Shown here: positions 1-12,594 of the stretch, in pieces
Position numbering within the stretch: the stretch's first letter is position 1
How the letters are laid out: every line of letters begins with the position of its first letter
Assembly: GCA_030077755.1 (NCBI GenBank)
Contig: JAQJZZ010000004.1
Coordinates: 186,001 to 250,000 of the forward strand
Source: Filosporella fistucella
Taxonomy: Eukaryota; Ascomycota; Leotiomycetes; Helotiales
Reading direction: 5' to 3'
Length of the DNA stretch: 64,000 bases
Position numbers and translations under genes: made by a program
The notes under the pieces: model-generated
What the model was told of the DNA's origin: nothing
The model's database searches: none
Seen by the model: the letters and a program-made list of their open reading frames with translations, nothing else

Positions 1-646
1 ACCCGCAAACTCCCCGTAGTCGCGAAAGGGTGACGACGGTGTAATTTATGGGCCTAGCACTATGATGATGGTCTTGATGAGAAAGAAAGTGGATGTGAGC
101 GTGGGGTTGCATTTTGAGTTTTCGATTTTGATTTGGGTATGGGTTCCTGTATGTATCGTACGCTGCCGATGCTGGATGGCCTGATGGATGGGCATGCAAG
201 ATGCTACTTTGATATTGTGAGAATGGGATGGTACAGCACGGAGGTACTGGCACTGGACAGGTGCAGAACAGGGCAAGGTTACTCGTTAGGAGTACCGCGC
301 CGTTGCATCTGAGAATCTGGAACCAGGACACAGAAATGGTCTCAGAAATGATTTTCAAAATCCCAAGCCGCTTCAATTCCCTACCACAGTTTCCCGTGTC
401 TTCAGGCTCCTATCTACCAAGTAATTGATTCTGATGACTGAAGATTAATTGCATATGGATTTGTGTAACCTCATTGGGAATTACTAGTGCGCGCCATCAA
501 TTCAGGCTGCTCGTAATAATTCGTGGAATGGCACAGTTGTCCGCTAGCAATGACAACCCGTGGTGAACCCGAATGCTGAGCTTAGGGAGTAGTTGGCTTT
601 GGTGGTCTCGCTTCTCACTCACCACTCAGCATGTGCCAAAATGTCG
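1..646. other. Left edge, no gene seen
   Basis: I see no open frame with convincing protein character, no splice-site pair and no RNA gene here. The few short frames are low-complexity or lack an ATG. Confidence 0.5.
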
Positions 647-931
647 CTACAAAGGTAAGCATGAATTGGATGTCTGATTACGAACCATCAACAGTATGAC
701 CGGTTGTTCATGACCAAGATTGAGATATAAATGGGTGTGACGGTGTCTTGCTATGTAGAATTGGGTATGGCATTCGTAAGTCTGGACAAGATATTGAGAC
801 CTTCTTTCCGGCAAGAATGCACTAAAAATGGGAGTTAGTACCGCTCCAGGGTATTTAACATCTTGAAATAAAAATATCACATACCAAAAATGTTCAAGAC
901 TGCCCATGATTCCCACTAGCCCCATCAGCAT
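647..931 (-). other. Possible spliced small gene or noncoding transcript
   Basis: A minus-strand ATG at 931 opens a frame that contains a very good fungal intron at 884..822 (63 nt): donor GTATGT, branch-like TACTAAC and a T-rich acceptor ending TTTTAG. Splicing keeps the frame (exons 931..885 and 821..647) and would give a protein of about 73 residues starting MLMGLVGIMGSLEHF, with scattered His and Cys and no family I recognise. The intron is a multiple of three without a stop, so it could also be read through. This could be a small gene, a remnant of a larger one, or a spliced noncoding RNA. What is seen is the intron signal; coding status is a guess. Confidence 0.3.
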
Positions 932-2260
932 AGCTCTGTCCGGACTTTTAGGACCTCAGCACGGTCTTGGAACGGCCTCCCGTCTTCGATCCTGCTATCA
1001 GCCTATCACCCGCTAGGGAAGTGGATGTGCGGCTGGTGGATGCTCCCTTCACATCAAGATCGTGCCCGCAATTGCAACCAGCTAGCCAGCCTGGACGAGG
1101 GACGGACGGCGGCGCACGATCGAAACCAAAGTTTGCTCGGAGAAATCCATGTCAAAAGCAATAATAGAAGGATTTGCGAATCTATATCGTGGACATTGGA
1201 ATCTTGGCTGTCGGACGCGTAAAGCATGCTATGATTCTCCAAGAAAGATGACTTGTACTGTGCCTTGTTAAAGAATAACAAGTTACTATTATCAGCAACC
1301 TTGAGTGTTTATAGCATTGTAGATCTTGGGCACTTTAGACTCCTTGAAGCTCAAGCCACGACTCAGGGACAGAAGCCGACAAAAGCCTGCCACTGGTTGC
1401 CCTCGAAAGGAGGACGCTGCACTGCATATTGCTGGCAGGCTAGGCTAGGGCTTCAATGCATTCATAACCTACAGCATTCCCCTTGTTGTGCCGGGCCCAG
1501 CTGCATCTCGGAGCAAAGAGCGACGGTAGGCCTGTTGTATTATTGTGATATTTGTGGGCTGTTCTGATTTTTATGACGACTTTGGTGGTGCTGTTGAATG
1601 TCGAGAAATGACTTACTGGTTCAACTCAGAGTGTAAAGAAATACTGTGATATGTACTGCCTACTTCAATAACATCAACAAGATTATAACGAAGCTTTCAC
1701 CTCCAAAGCAAGATATACCTTGCACAACTACTTGTACAAAGTCAGGAAGTAGGATCCTGCTACCTGTTACTGCTCCCTAGCTGTACAGGACGCCGTACAT
1801 ATGTGCTGCGTGCACGTCCAGTATTTCAACACCCGCAGCCCCTGACCTTTCCCTGAATTATTCCTCTATGCCCTGTCCTACTTAAAATACCCCCTTCTAC
1901 TGCCTTCTTCCCCCAACCCTCCCTGCAGACTGCAACCTGCACTGTCCGCACTGCTCACTACTGCCCACTGCTCGCAGCTCACGCACCAGCCCAGGGCCCT
2001 GGTCTCGTCCTCCAAGCTTTCCTCCAAGCGAAGTGAACCCCCGAAACTCGAATCGAGTGGCTCCGCCGTGCTAAAGCGGGCCACCAGCCGTATTACTATC
2101 GTGAACATCCTCTCACACCTCATCTGCTCGTTCCCTTTCCTGCTCTGCTTCCGCTCTGCTTTTCGCCTACATCAAATCCTTATATCCTTCTCTGGCCGTC
2201 GCTGGCAGATGTGGTCGTCGTTTGGGAGGAATCCACATTACCAATTACAAGAACCCGACG
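932..2260. other. Intergenic region upstream of the Zn2Cys6 gene
   Basis: About 1.3 kb without a supported gene. The last 400 bases before 2261 are C- and T-rich, typical of a fungal promoter and 5' leader. Short frames here lack an ATG or family character. Confidence 0.5.
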
Positions 2261-4351
2261 ATGGATTGCGGTGGATTGGTGGAACCAAGTACATTCCGCT
2301 TCCAGAATCTCACGCCGGCTTCAGACGAAGATATTGAGGAGATAGTCAGAGACCCGGAATATACTCGATCCTCAGACTCCTTTGCTAGTATTGCCCGGTC
2401 TATGCGCCCACCTATTCGAAGGCGCTTGCACATTGAGAAAAGCAGAGGGAGGTCGTTCCAGATGTTCGAGATTACCACAGAGTTGGATCCGAGGAGGAGC
2501 ATGGACGGTTCTGATATTTCTTCATCATCGGCTTTAACAATGGCTACTTCGGCTACATCTTCGAACACGGATCCGTGGAGTTCGTCTGGGTTTGCAGAGG
2601 AGGAGGAAGACTCTCCAGAGTTTTGGGGGAACGATGATGAGGGGATGGTATTGGTCCCAAAGTTGGAGCCTATTGATGATGTTGATATGGGAGGCTACTC
2701 ACCCGCTGCCGATCCCGTACCTGATATGAAAGAGAACCTTGATCAGACAATATCCACCGTTTCTACACCAGCACAAGTGAAACGTCCTCGTGGTCGACCA
2801 CGGAAACACCCAAAGCCTACCCCGGAATCGCTTGCAAAGGTAGCAAAAGGCCGGTCAAAAACCGGTTGTCTCACTTGCAGGAAACGGAAAAAGAAGTGCG
2901 ACGAGACAAAACCGACTTGTAAGTTCCACTATTTCTACGGCCCGCTCCGCTAATTTAATTAATCTTCAGGCATGAATTGTGATAAGAATTCTGTCAAGTG
3001 TGAAGGTTATCCAGAGAAGACAATATGGAAGAGTGGGAAAGAGAAGGCTGAAGAAGGTAGGGCCATTTTGTGCCAGCACGGAGTCGATGAGCTGATCACA
3101 TCAACAGCCCGTTTACGCAGGGCCGGAAGCATTACGTTGTCGAATATTCAATTACCTTTCTTGGTTCACGGACTAGAGACAGAAGGTGACAGGATATTCC
3201 TACATCATTATATCTCCCGCCTCAGTATCATCTTTACCTTGGAAGGCGATCGAGATAGTGCGTTTCGAAACATCATGTTGCCAATGGCTCAACAACATGC
3301 AGGTTTAATGCATTCGATATTGGCATTGTCAAGCAAACACATCGATTACACTTCTCCATACGGTCTGAAGATATTAGAAGAGCATCCCAGTGTGGATGTC
3401 GAGACGTTAGAGAAACGCTCACAATTCCATCAAGCTGAAGCCTTTAAGGAACTTGTCAGCCAAGGGCAAAGTGATGCGAAGGTCATGCCAGCAACCTACG
3501 CTCAGATGATATGTCTTGTACTCCAGACACTATCTGACCCAAGGCCAAATGGAGAACATCGATTCCATCTTCAGCATTATCAGAAACTCATTCAGGAGAA
3601 TCCACCAGAGGATGGAGAATCAATGCGTTTCATCCACGAATTCTTCCAGTACCATATCCACGCCGATCAACTGATCGCATATCCATCCGAAAACGAAATT
3701 ACTCTCTCCATTTCGGTAACTGACGACTGGAACTTACCATCCACCGTTCTTCAACCATCAGCCGTTCGCCTCCTAGGTGTCTTCGATGGTCTTTTCCTCT
3801 ACATGTCAAAGATCACCAACATCCGCAATTCCATCAGACAAAACATAGAGAACGGCAAGGATCCGATCGTAGACTACAAAGCCTTCTATGCAGCTGCAGA
3901 AATCGACGCCGGGATCCGAGAGTGGACACCAGCATGGCCAGCAGGCGATCAGAGAGATGCTGCAGGAATGCTGTATAGACAGATGATGTGGATCTATCTC
4001 TGGCGCACCATATACCCACCTCAAACCACCAACTGGAAGCTCGATCCACATATCACAGTTGCTGTTGATGATGGTATCAAAATCTTAGGCGGCTTCGGAC
4101 CCAGAGATCCTTCACAGACACTCATCCTAGCACCAGCTTTCGTAATCGGCTGCGCCTGTTTCGAGAAGGAGCAAAGAGAACCGATAAGAAAAGCTATTGC
4201 GGCTGTGAAGAACTACATGGAGTATAAGAATACAGATACTGCTCTTGAGGTTCTCGAAGAGGTATGGCGACTTATGGATGCGAAAGATGAGAGGAGTTGG
4301 GATTGGCAGAGTATCGCTAAGAGAATGGGAATGGATTTCCTTGCTACATGA
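2261..4351 (+). CDS. Zn(II)2Cys6 transcription factor with AT-hook
   Basis: Exons 2261..2918 and 2970..4351 with a 51-nt intron (GTAAGT...TTCAG) give 679 residues. The start is the first in-frame ATG (MDCGGLVEPS). Residues 1-170 are acidic and Ser-rich. An AT-hook-like stretch (RPRGRPRKHPK) lies at about 175-185. A complete binuclear zinc cluster follows at 203-230, with spacing C-x2-C-x6-C-x6-C-x2-C-x6-C. The intron falls inside the codon of the fourth cysteine, so splicing is required for a complete cluster. The C-terminal 450 residues look like a fungal-specific regulatory domain (motif near HAGLMHSILALSSKH). The family binds CGG-type sites in the nucleus; targets cannot be read here. The segment after the cluster (EGYPEKTIWKSGK) reminds me of ACR-2-type regulators, but this is recall and not proof. 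Confidence 0.93.
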
Positions 4352-7300
4352 GCCCTTTCCCCGAAAAGGTCTCACAAGTAGTGGATCTTTCCTTATTCTG
4401 CTTAATGAGTGATGATGAAGGGAGCGAATGGTCTGGATTATTCCCTTAATTCTGATGATGGAGCGATGGAGCGGAACGGCCTTTTGTATAACTACGATTC
4501 TTACGATACGACTCATGTCTTTCTCTCGTCTCAACACGTCTCGCCACCTTATCCTGCTCTATTCTTGAGCTTCATCACCTTACATTCCTATCTGCACACC
4601 ACGATACGGCTTTCTTTCTACCGTCTCCGAATGGGGGCTTCACTCGACCCCTTCCAGCATCTCACAGGACTCTCTTATCCCATACGTCCAGGCGGCTCTC
4701 TAACCAGGCGGCCATGTCATCACTTCGCATCCTCTCATCACATCGCATCGCATCGCATTCTCATGCATCCATACCTACCTCATGTCGAATTTCCTATCTC
4801 GATCTACCTTTCATATGTCTTATATCTCTTTGGAACATTAATGTACTCTCATCTCATGGAATTAAAATCTCGGTTATCGGTCGGTTGGGAATCGGACGGA
4901 TTGGATTGGGTGGTTCGGATTGGGCAGGTTGGGCAGGGCGGTTATCTCTCTTAAATATATTTTCCGCGTCGTGTTTTCTTTCTGTTTGAGGACGGCTCTT
5001 TGTCTGGTTTTATATGGTGGTACTTGTCTTATCTTTCATGTTTATGTTTACGCTTGGGCTTTGATAGTTGTTGTGTCTGGTCATGGAGACGGAAGGGAAT
5101 TGTATATGTGATTTTCCTCATGGTGCGGATTCATCTGGCTTGTTTGAAAGGTTGTGGAGTCTGTACTTAAGGATTGGGATTGGGCTTTTTGCTTTGGTTA
5201 AGAGGTCAGCGGTGGGCTGGATGATGGTGAGAGAGAGGGAAGAGTAGAGACGTGGTGGAGGAGTATGATATTGCTAGTCATTCATATTCGTAGTTATAGT
5301 ACGAGAATCAGAGATGGCTCTCACGAGCAATTATCTTACTATCGTTGCTCTCGACTGATGATTTCTAGATACTGAGATTTACTGTAATATTTCCACGTAC
5401 TCTGACTCTCCTCGGTGCCAATTCTTCTATATCTCCCAGGTCATACTATTACTCCAATCGTGTTCTAAAATTGTAACATTATAGTCAGATAATGAATCGA
5501 CTTAGTCATTCCTCTTGTTCTACTTTATTAATACAATAAACCTCGCCTCTTATTTTCTTCTGCTCCGTATTCCGAATTCCCCTTCAAGTATGTACCTCGT
5601 ACTCCCAAGATACCCGACCATTCCCTGACCGAGTTGCTGACCAATGTTCCCGACCGATTAGTTGCTCACCGATCCTTTGACCGACAACCCAACCGACCGA
5701 CTCCCTTTCTACCCCCTGGTTACCTTGACCCATCACATCCTTACGAGCCGTCTTACTCTAGAAATTAGCTTACTCTGCTCTTTCTCGCTATCCCCAGCGC
5801 GGAGGAATCAAGAACGTGGAGCATTTAACAAACATTTATCCAAAAATATGTTATTTCATCTATGTAACGTCGGGTATGACACGGTACTTTGGAAAGGGTC
5901 ATAACGTAGTGCGGAGAAGTTGGTGTAACCCGAGGCTGAAGTAAGATTTTAGTCCCCTCAATCCTCCCTCTTCTCTGTCTTCACAAGCCTCGCGGATCAT
6001 ACTTACCACAGCCTTACCTAAGGCTTAGGCATTAAGGGGAAATGATACAAAATGTGAGATATGAGAGATTCTTTTCCTGCTGCAGGTAGGGAAAATGGGT
6101 CGATATCAGATGTTAGGCTCTGAGAGTCTAGATATCGGGTTGGGCCTATGCCGAGAGAAAGCGTAGGACAGTGTTACACAGCTCTTATAGGAGTGGCATT
6201 GGGTTTGAGCGGTGAGGTTGGGAGCAAAGGATGGACAAGATAAATGGATATGGGATTTGGAGGGAGGGTGTACATATGTAGACGTGCATTTAAGGGTCTT
6301 TCTTGTGAGAAGAGACGGGTTGAAGCGACGTGATGAGGGGAGGGGGAGGGAGGAGGTGGTGTGGAGGAATGGGTAGGCGCATGAGTTTTCAGGCATGTGA
6401 TTTCTCTGTCCCTGTTTTATGTCGTTCTGCTTTTGGTGTACGAAGCTGACGAGAGGGGACTATGCATAAGGTGAGGGTATATAATCTGATGCATCAGTTC
6501 TGGTTTACTGGTGGATAGATAGTGAGCTGACATGACGTGCGTATCAGAAATCCGATTAGAAGTTGGCGATTGGTTTGGCTCTGAAGTCAAAGTTGAGATA
6601 GGATTATATACCACCTGTTCTGCTCTACAGTCTTTTCCCATAACTCATTTACCCCACTTTGATTGTTAATCTTTTATGGCTGATGGGTTAATTGTTCTGT
6701 ACATGTATCGAATACCCTACACCCATCTAACTGCTTCTCTTGGCATCGTCCAACATCGATCAAGAACTCCCATTCTCTTGAACACCCTCACCGAAGTCTG
6801 TAGTGAAAACCTGACTTTCCTCTTCCTTGGCTCTTCTCAGAAATATCCGTCATTTCCTCTTCCCCTCCTTCGCTGCTCAATCGAATCAAATTTGTCTCCT
6901 CCTCTCTCCGCTCACCAAACACACAGTCACCATTCGTCCCAGCCTTTATCTTTAGCGTAACACTAGGATGAAAAACAGTTATGAGTATACACACAAGTGC
7001 AATCATTGCCCTTCCAGAATCATTCGCGAGATCTCCTCGTTGGCTAGCTTACCGTCGAAACCTTTGAAGGCTCAATAACCCGAATGCTATCATAGAACGA
7101 TTAGAGTTAGGAGGTAGCTAGGATGAGTGCTAGCAAATAGTAGTTTACCTGTGGTATGAGAATTCTAAGGAGGAGTGGACACTTGGGAGTTTTGAGTGTG
7201 GGGTAACATCTTCATTTCTTTTGTGAATAATATCTAAGTGTTGACGAAGAGAAGATACGTAGAAATTGTAAATAGGGTAAATAACAAGTAAGGAAGAGCA

Positions 7301-10300
7301 CGTGTTACTACTTGTGGTGATATTTAATTTCATTTTCCTAGACGAATGCCAAGTCTGAGTTGGATAGGTAGGAAGTGAGAGTATATAGCTATCGACAAGG
7401 TATTTCTCGCTAGAGAGACATCATATATAAGATGTGCCCAGAAAAGGAAACACGCCTGAAGAGCGTAAGTAGCGGGATAGGAAGCAGAGTTGAGCCAGAG
7501 TATGATTTAGAAATGGATATGTAGACATTGTAGTATCTGTTGGTGAACTTGTGCGGAATAAGTAAAGCTGTTTAGGTGAAAGAGACTTGCAATATCATGG
7601 CTGAAACATTGCTAAACACAATTGCTTACGATGAGAATGATGGAGCTTCAGGCTCAAACATAAACAAATCTTGGAGTCTATCACGCTATACATGCGAGTT
7701 CATCGAGGCATCTTTCATTATCTGACACGTCCTCGCGTGATGTTTTAGATCTTGGTCAAGCCTTTTCATCACCCTCTTTTAAATTCCAAATCAGCCTCTT
7801 GAAAATGTCAGTCACCATTTCATTAAGCGAATCAGAAAATCTATATTGTATACGAGCATGTGGTGATCTTCGATACATTGGAGGCGATGTTGGGTGGATG
7901 GCCCTGAGATTGGATTTATGAAAACGTCCGGTGTTTAGATGTCATTCCACCGTCACCTGACGGACTAATTTTGCTCGTGCCTAGGTAACAGGCCTATTGA
8001 GTGTGTCTAATTAGTTCCAGTATACGATTAACGCCTCCTCTGAAAATGATTTACGGTGGATTGAATTCGCCATCGTTTACTATACCTTAAAATAGAGAAA
8101 TCACCTACATCAAAAGACACTCCTATTGGTATGGTCTCTCTTGAAACTGAGCCATGAGTAGCGATAAAGGTTGTACTACCTATCAATTGCCCATTAAACC
8201 TTGAGACACAGTGGTGGGGTGGCATGCAGATCTCTAATGCATTTTGAGCAAAGGTAAAAGCGCATGGAGAATCTACTTCTCATTCCCATGAATTGATCAT
8301 GCGAGAACAGCAATACCTGGCAAGAGCGCAATTCACGTTGACCTGCCCGCCAAGGACTCTGAGCAGCTTGGACTTGAATTCGATACAGCATTGCTGGAGG
8401 TCAAAACAATACCGCAAAGAGATGTATAAGTCGGTGAAAGATCAGCTTAGATGAGTACCGTGCACACAACTGCATTGTTCATCACAACTAGGTAACACCC
8501 AGACAACAAGCCAGTAGGAAGTTCGCATCGGAGAGTCGCCCTTCTCTCCGAAATGAAGAAGTTCACAAGTGCCGCGAATAGGTGGCCATCATATAGCGGT
8601 GTAACTCGGCCAAGCAATATATACATAACTAAGAAAGTTGTCGGACATTTGTAGCCAAGGATATAGCAAGGGAAAGTAATACAAGAAGCAAAGGACAAGG
8701 AAAAAGATACACCAACAAGTGCGGGGTTCGGAGGATTACTCTTCCCATGATTTTCCTCCGCATTAGTTTTCCGATGCTCCTTGCGAGGAAGTAAAGTAAT
8801 ACCGTTGCGCTGGTTCAGCAAACCAAGGGGCACAGTAAAATCCCGTTGTGATTCGGCAAGGATATCCGCAGCTGTGTTGATTTTGTGTCACCTGCTGCTT
8901 CTTCTGTGTGATGTGATTCAAGGAACTATTGAACGTTCAGCCACCACGTGGGATTGAAACACGTTCTTCAGCCATGGAAGGGAGGGGAAACTGGTTTCCG
9001 TCATAAGAAATTCTTCTGATTGAGGGCTCGAAGCCTTGTTGTCGACCAGTCCAGACCATAGAAAAAGAAAACTGCTTGAAGATGGGATGAGATGACCCCG
9101 AATCCCGACTTCGGAGTAAATCCTCTTTCATCTTCAACTGCGCTCCTTTTATAATGCTTGCGAAGCCCAATTTGATGTCCTGCAGCGTAAAAAGAAAACA
9201 ACTTTCTGATTCGTTTCAAGATATTCCAGGAACTTGGACAAGCTTGTTGCCCCTGCCACTTTTTCTTTCTCATCCCCGACCACGGTAAAGTCTCTCTGAA
9301 AACCTGCGAGCTACGTGGATCAGGCTCCATGTATATCCAACAGGATTCGTGCAAGTCGGTGGAAAGAACCGTAGCAATCAAAACAAAATAATAAAAGAGG
9401 GGTCAAGCACCCCGGACTTGCATTCATTGCTTTGACAAAGATACAGACTTGAGATGCAGTGGAAAGGGTCTGCAGCAATATGCCGCTGTGCCCTATCTAC
9501 CCGTGCATTGAAACTTTGCGAATCAAAGTCGGCTTTTGAAACTTCTAACCAATAAATAATGTGTAGGCAATGCGGTTGCATTTGCATGCATTCTGCACGG
9601 AGTGCTGGCATCAATTTCACTGAACGCCCTTCAGGCAAAAGTCTGGGCCGGACCGCAACGAGGGTGGAACGTTGCGAAAATGTAGACGTGGGACTGCATC
9701 ACGAGAAAGTATTTCGAGGCATATACTTCGGTAATGATTGCATGTTTTGCAGAAATGTTGAGCTGCAGAGATGGGACGTTTTCGAGGTTGCATGTCGGGC
9801 AACAGTGTTGTGGCATTATGATTTGCAAGGGCATATGCCCCAGTCGTAGAAATATGCAGCTCAGAATGCATGCGGCCAAGGCCATGAATCAAATCGGTTG
9901 GCTTCCTTGCATTCATTTCTAAGCCCTGGTTCCTTTTAAAGTCCTGCACAAGCCGACACAGTGAGAGAAGCAGCGACATGAACAGTTGGTAGTTGTAGCG
10001 GAGTCTGCTGCGACTAGCCTTATTTGGGACGATCGTTGTACTCCAGGCGGACTAGTTGATAGCGTTCATCTTTTGGCATTGCACCTAGCCAGCAAAGTCA
10101 GATAAGGACATACTGCGTGATACACGTTCTACTTATCATGTGCCCTGAACATCAACTGCATGGTTCGGGTTCAGTGTTAGAAGTTGAGAATAATATTTCG
10201 TAGTCGGCAGCCCACATTGATGGTATCATTAGGGAAACTTGTGCAATTTCGAACAAGACTAATTCTGCCGTTAGAAGCAAGCATAACTGTCTCTCGGAGT

Positions 10301-12594
10301 GGTAGTAATAGCAGCAACTGCGGTACTGGTTGAACGACGTTCTTTCCAAGTTTCAATGGGAAAACTGTATCTTTTATTCAGTTCGTGCAGCTTAAACTGC
10401 TTGAATGTCAATATGAGTGGAAAATTCCGCGCCGTTCTGCTCACATGAGAGTCGTGAAATGGCACAAATATAGTGACGTATTCTTTTGTTTCCAAAATTC
10501 TGTTTCGCAGATTAGCTACGCAGGCAGATCAGCCAGGATGAATGCCACTCCTATCCAATGTTACAAACCTGTTTCATGCCTAACTTTGACGCCTGTGGTA
10601 GCAAGCTGTACCTTTGAAGCGCCGTGATTTCTGTGGCATCTTTGGATTGATAATCGAGGTCGGTAGGAAAGAACGACATGATGGTCTGATTAGGAAGCAA
10701 TAACTGCAATATCACGGAACGAATTTTACTCTACGTCAGAAAAGAAGTTGATTTTGGTCTTCAGAAGCCAAAGTTCATGTGACGCGAGTCATAGTCTTCA
10801 TCAATCGAAAGATTAATGCCAAAATAGTTCGTGGAGTACGAGCAATTGAAGCTCTCGGCAGAGACGATGCAATGTTCCCACAGACTGTTTTTGGGACAAG
10901 CAGAGCTAGACAATTGCATCGGAGATACTACGTAAACCCAAACAACCTGTTGAGAGAGAATATCAGCCGCGACTCCGCTTGACGTTTCTTCGTGCTGCCA
11001 GCGGGTAGTTGAATCGAACCTGGCCAGCCAGTATTTGCATCCTTGAGATCATCCTTTCACTTCGCGCATTTCTGTACGAAGATGCTGACCCGTCTTCTCG
11101 TACCATTACTCCCCCGTCACTCATCTCAAGATCAACAATCAACATCTTTCGATACTGAGGCTGGAGATGGTACCCCCACTCTGCAAAGTCTTGAAAGTTC
11201 GGGGAGCGGAGTATCCTTCATCAGGCAAGCCGAGACATATTTATTCGACAAGGCAATGAACTCTCCAATATTGGCACCAATTGAAACCCTTCATATCCTT
11301 GCCTCAAGACGATGGGTTGTGTATCCAATAGAGTGCTCGACCATGACATTCGTGTTTCCCGCGTCCCAGGGTATACTCGGGTCGAAACATATCCGGGCAG
11401 AACCATCCGAACCCTCAAGGCTCAAGCCGCTTCCCAGTATCGTCTGGCACGTTGCCCGGCTGGCTTGCATGATCTGAAGTGCTGGGAATAGAGTCAACCA
11501 GACAAAGTGAGAGTCTGGTTTGGAACTCCTGCGAGTGAGAGCCAGGATGAGGGTGGATTCGATGGAAATAAAAGAGGAGTAAGTTTTGCTTGCTGGTAAC
11601 GAGTATTTAAAAGTGGGATGATGAAGAATAGAGAAATCGAGTGCGTCTCGCTCTCGTTCCCAAGTTGTGTGAGCGGAACATACCGACTTCTAACAGTCCA
11701 GTCCCCAGCAAGAGCAATGCAATTCGATATTGGATGAAACGAAGACCTAACAAGCGGATATTGAGTCAGCATTCAACCTTAAATTGACCAACCTCCCCTC
11801 TTGTGGTGTGATTTGGATGTTCATTGAGGTTGTTGATACCCTCTATCATCAAAAGTACCTTTGTACCTTTGTACCTTTGTACCTCCGTACTTGTATCTCT
11901 CGTACATCATCCCACTTCTGCTTGGCCTCCTCGGCCCTTCAGGATTCTGTCATGGCGTTCTGCAACAGTGCAAGCGAGCTGTCAAAAATGTACCCGAGGT
12001 CCCCATCATTCCCTGTCCATCTCGTCGTTCCAGCTGTCCCTCCGTACCAATTCCGTTGTATCCCCTCCAATTGCAATCTCCCGTCGTTTTGATTCTCTGT
12101 ATCCAACTTGTTTCTTTGGAACATCCAACCACTCACCTTTTGCCCCTCCCCTCCTGCCCTCCATCTCCCGCCGCATCGGTTCGCACGCGATTCAATTCTC
12201 TATTCTCCCGGTTGGGAATAGATTTAGGGATGTCGGTCTAGAATCCGGAGCAGTGGGGCCCCGAGAGAGAAATGTAGGTCGCTTGCGTCGACGATTTGAC
12301 AATAATCCTAAGCACTACTACTACTATACGGTATTGATTCTCTTCTTGTCGCTTTCCACATCTTCAATCTCTTCGTAGGTTCTATAAGCTCGCTATTTCT
12401 GCTCATCATTCACCATGTCGTTTGAAAAGTTCTACCTTCGTCGTATCTAATATTATTATCGCTCTTGAATTTGCGGGAATGTCGCAAACCTTGATTCACT
12501 TTCAGCATCGGTAGAACCGCCACTGGCCTAGGACGATTCGATTAAAGCGCAAACACCATTGGGAAGTTCCTTGAGATCGTCCAAGCTGTCGATC
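4352..12594. other. Gene-poor region of about 8.2 kb
   Basis: No frame here is long, ATG-started and family-like, and I found no chain of exons joined by good splice sites. The 3' flank of the Zn2Cys6 gene (4352-5100) is T-rich with a small ATCGC repeat near 4740. A cluster of GACCGA-like words lies at about 5617-5702. An 8-bp tandem repeat sits at 11855-11890. The last 700 bases before 12595 are pyrimidine-rich and probably the promoter and leader of the ABC transporter. A minus-strand 128-residue frame at 8447-8833 and a 144-residue frame at 11043-11477 have no recognisable features. The region could hold long noncoding RNA or decayed elements. Confidence 0.5.
11855..11890. repeat. 8-bp tandem repeat (GTACCTTT)
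   Basis: Three perfect copies of GTACCTTT are followed by one diverged copy (GTACCTCC) and a final GTAC. It is about 700 bp upstream of the ABC transporter ATG. Confidence 0.85.

Noticed and set aside
4409..4954. 181-codon plus-strand frame after the Zn2Cys6 gene
   Set aside because: Low-complexity, T-rich 3' flank; His/Ser/Tyr-rich translation without domain character.
8447..8833. 128-codon minus-strand frame with GT/AG-like sites
   Set aside because: No coherent exon chain and no family resemblance.
11043..11477. 144-codon plus-strand frame
   Set aside because: Begins with a non-ATG codon; no domain, signal or splice partner; likely chance.
11824..12378. Overlapping plus-strand frames upstream of the ABC transporter
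   Set aside because: Pyrimidine-rich leader sequence open in several frames at once.
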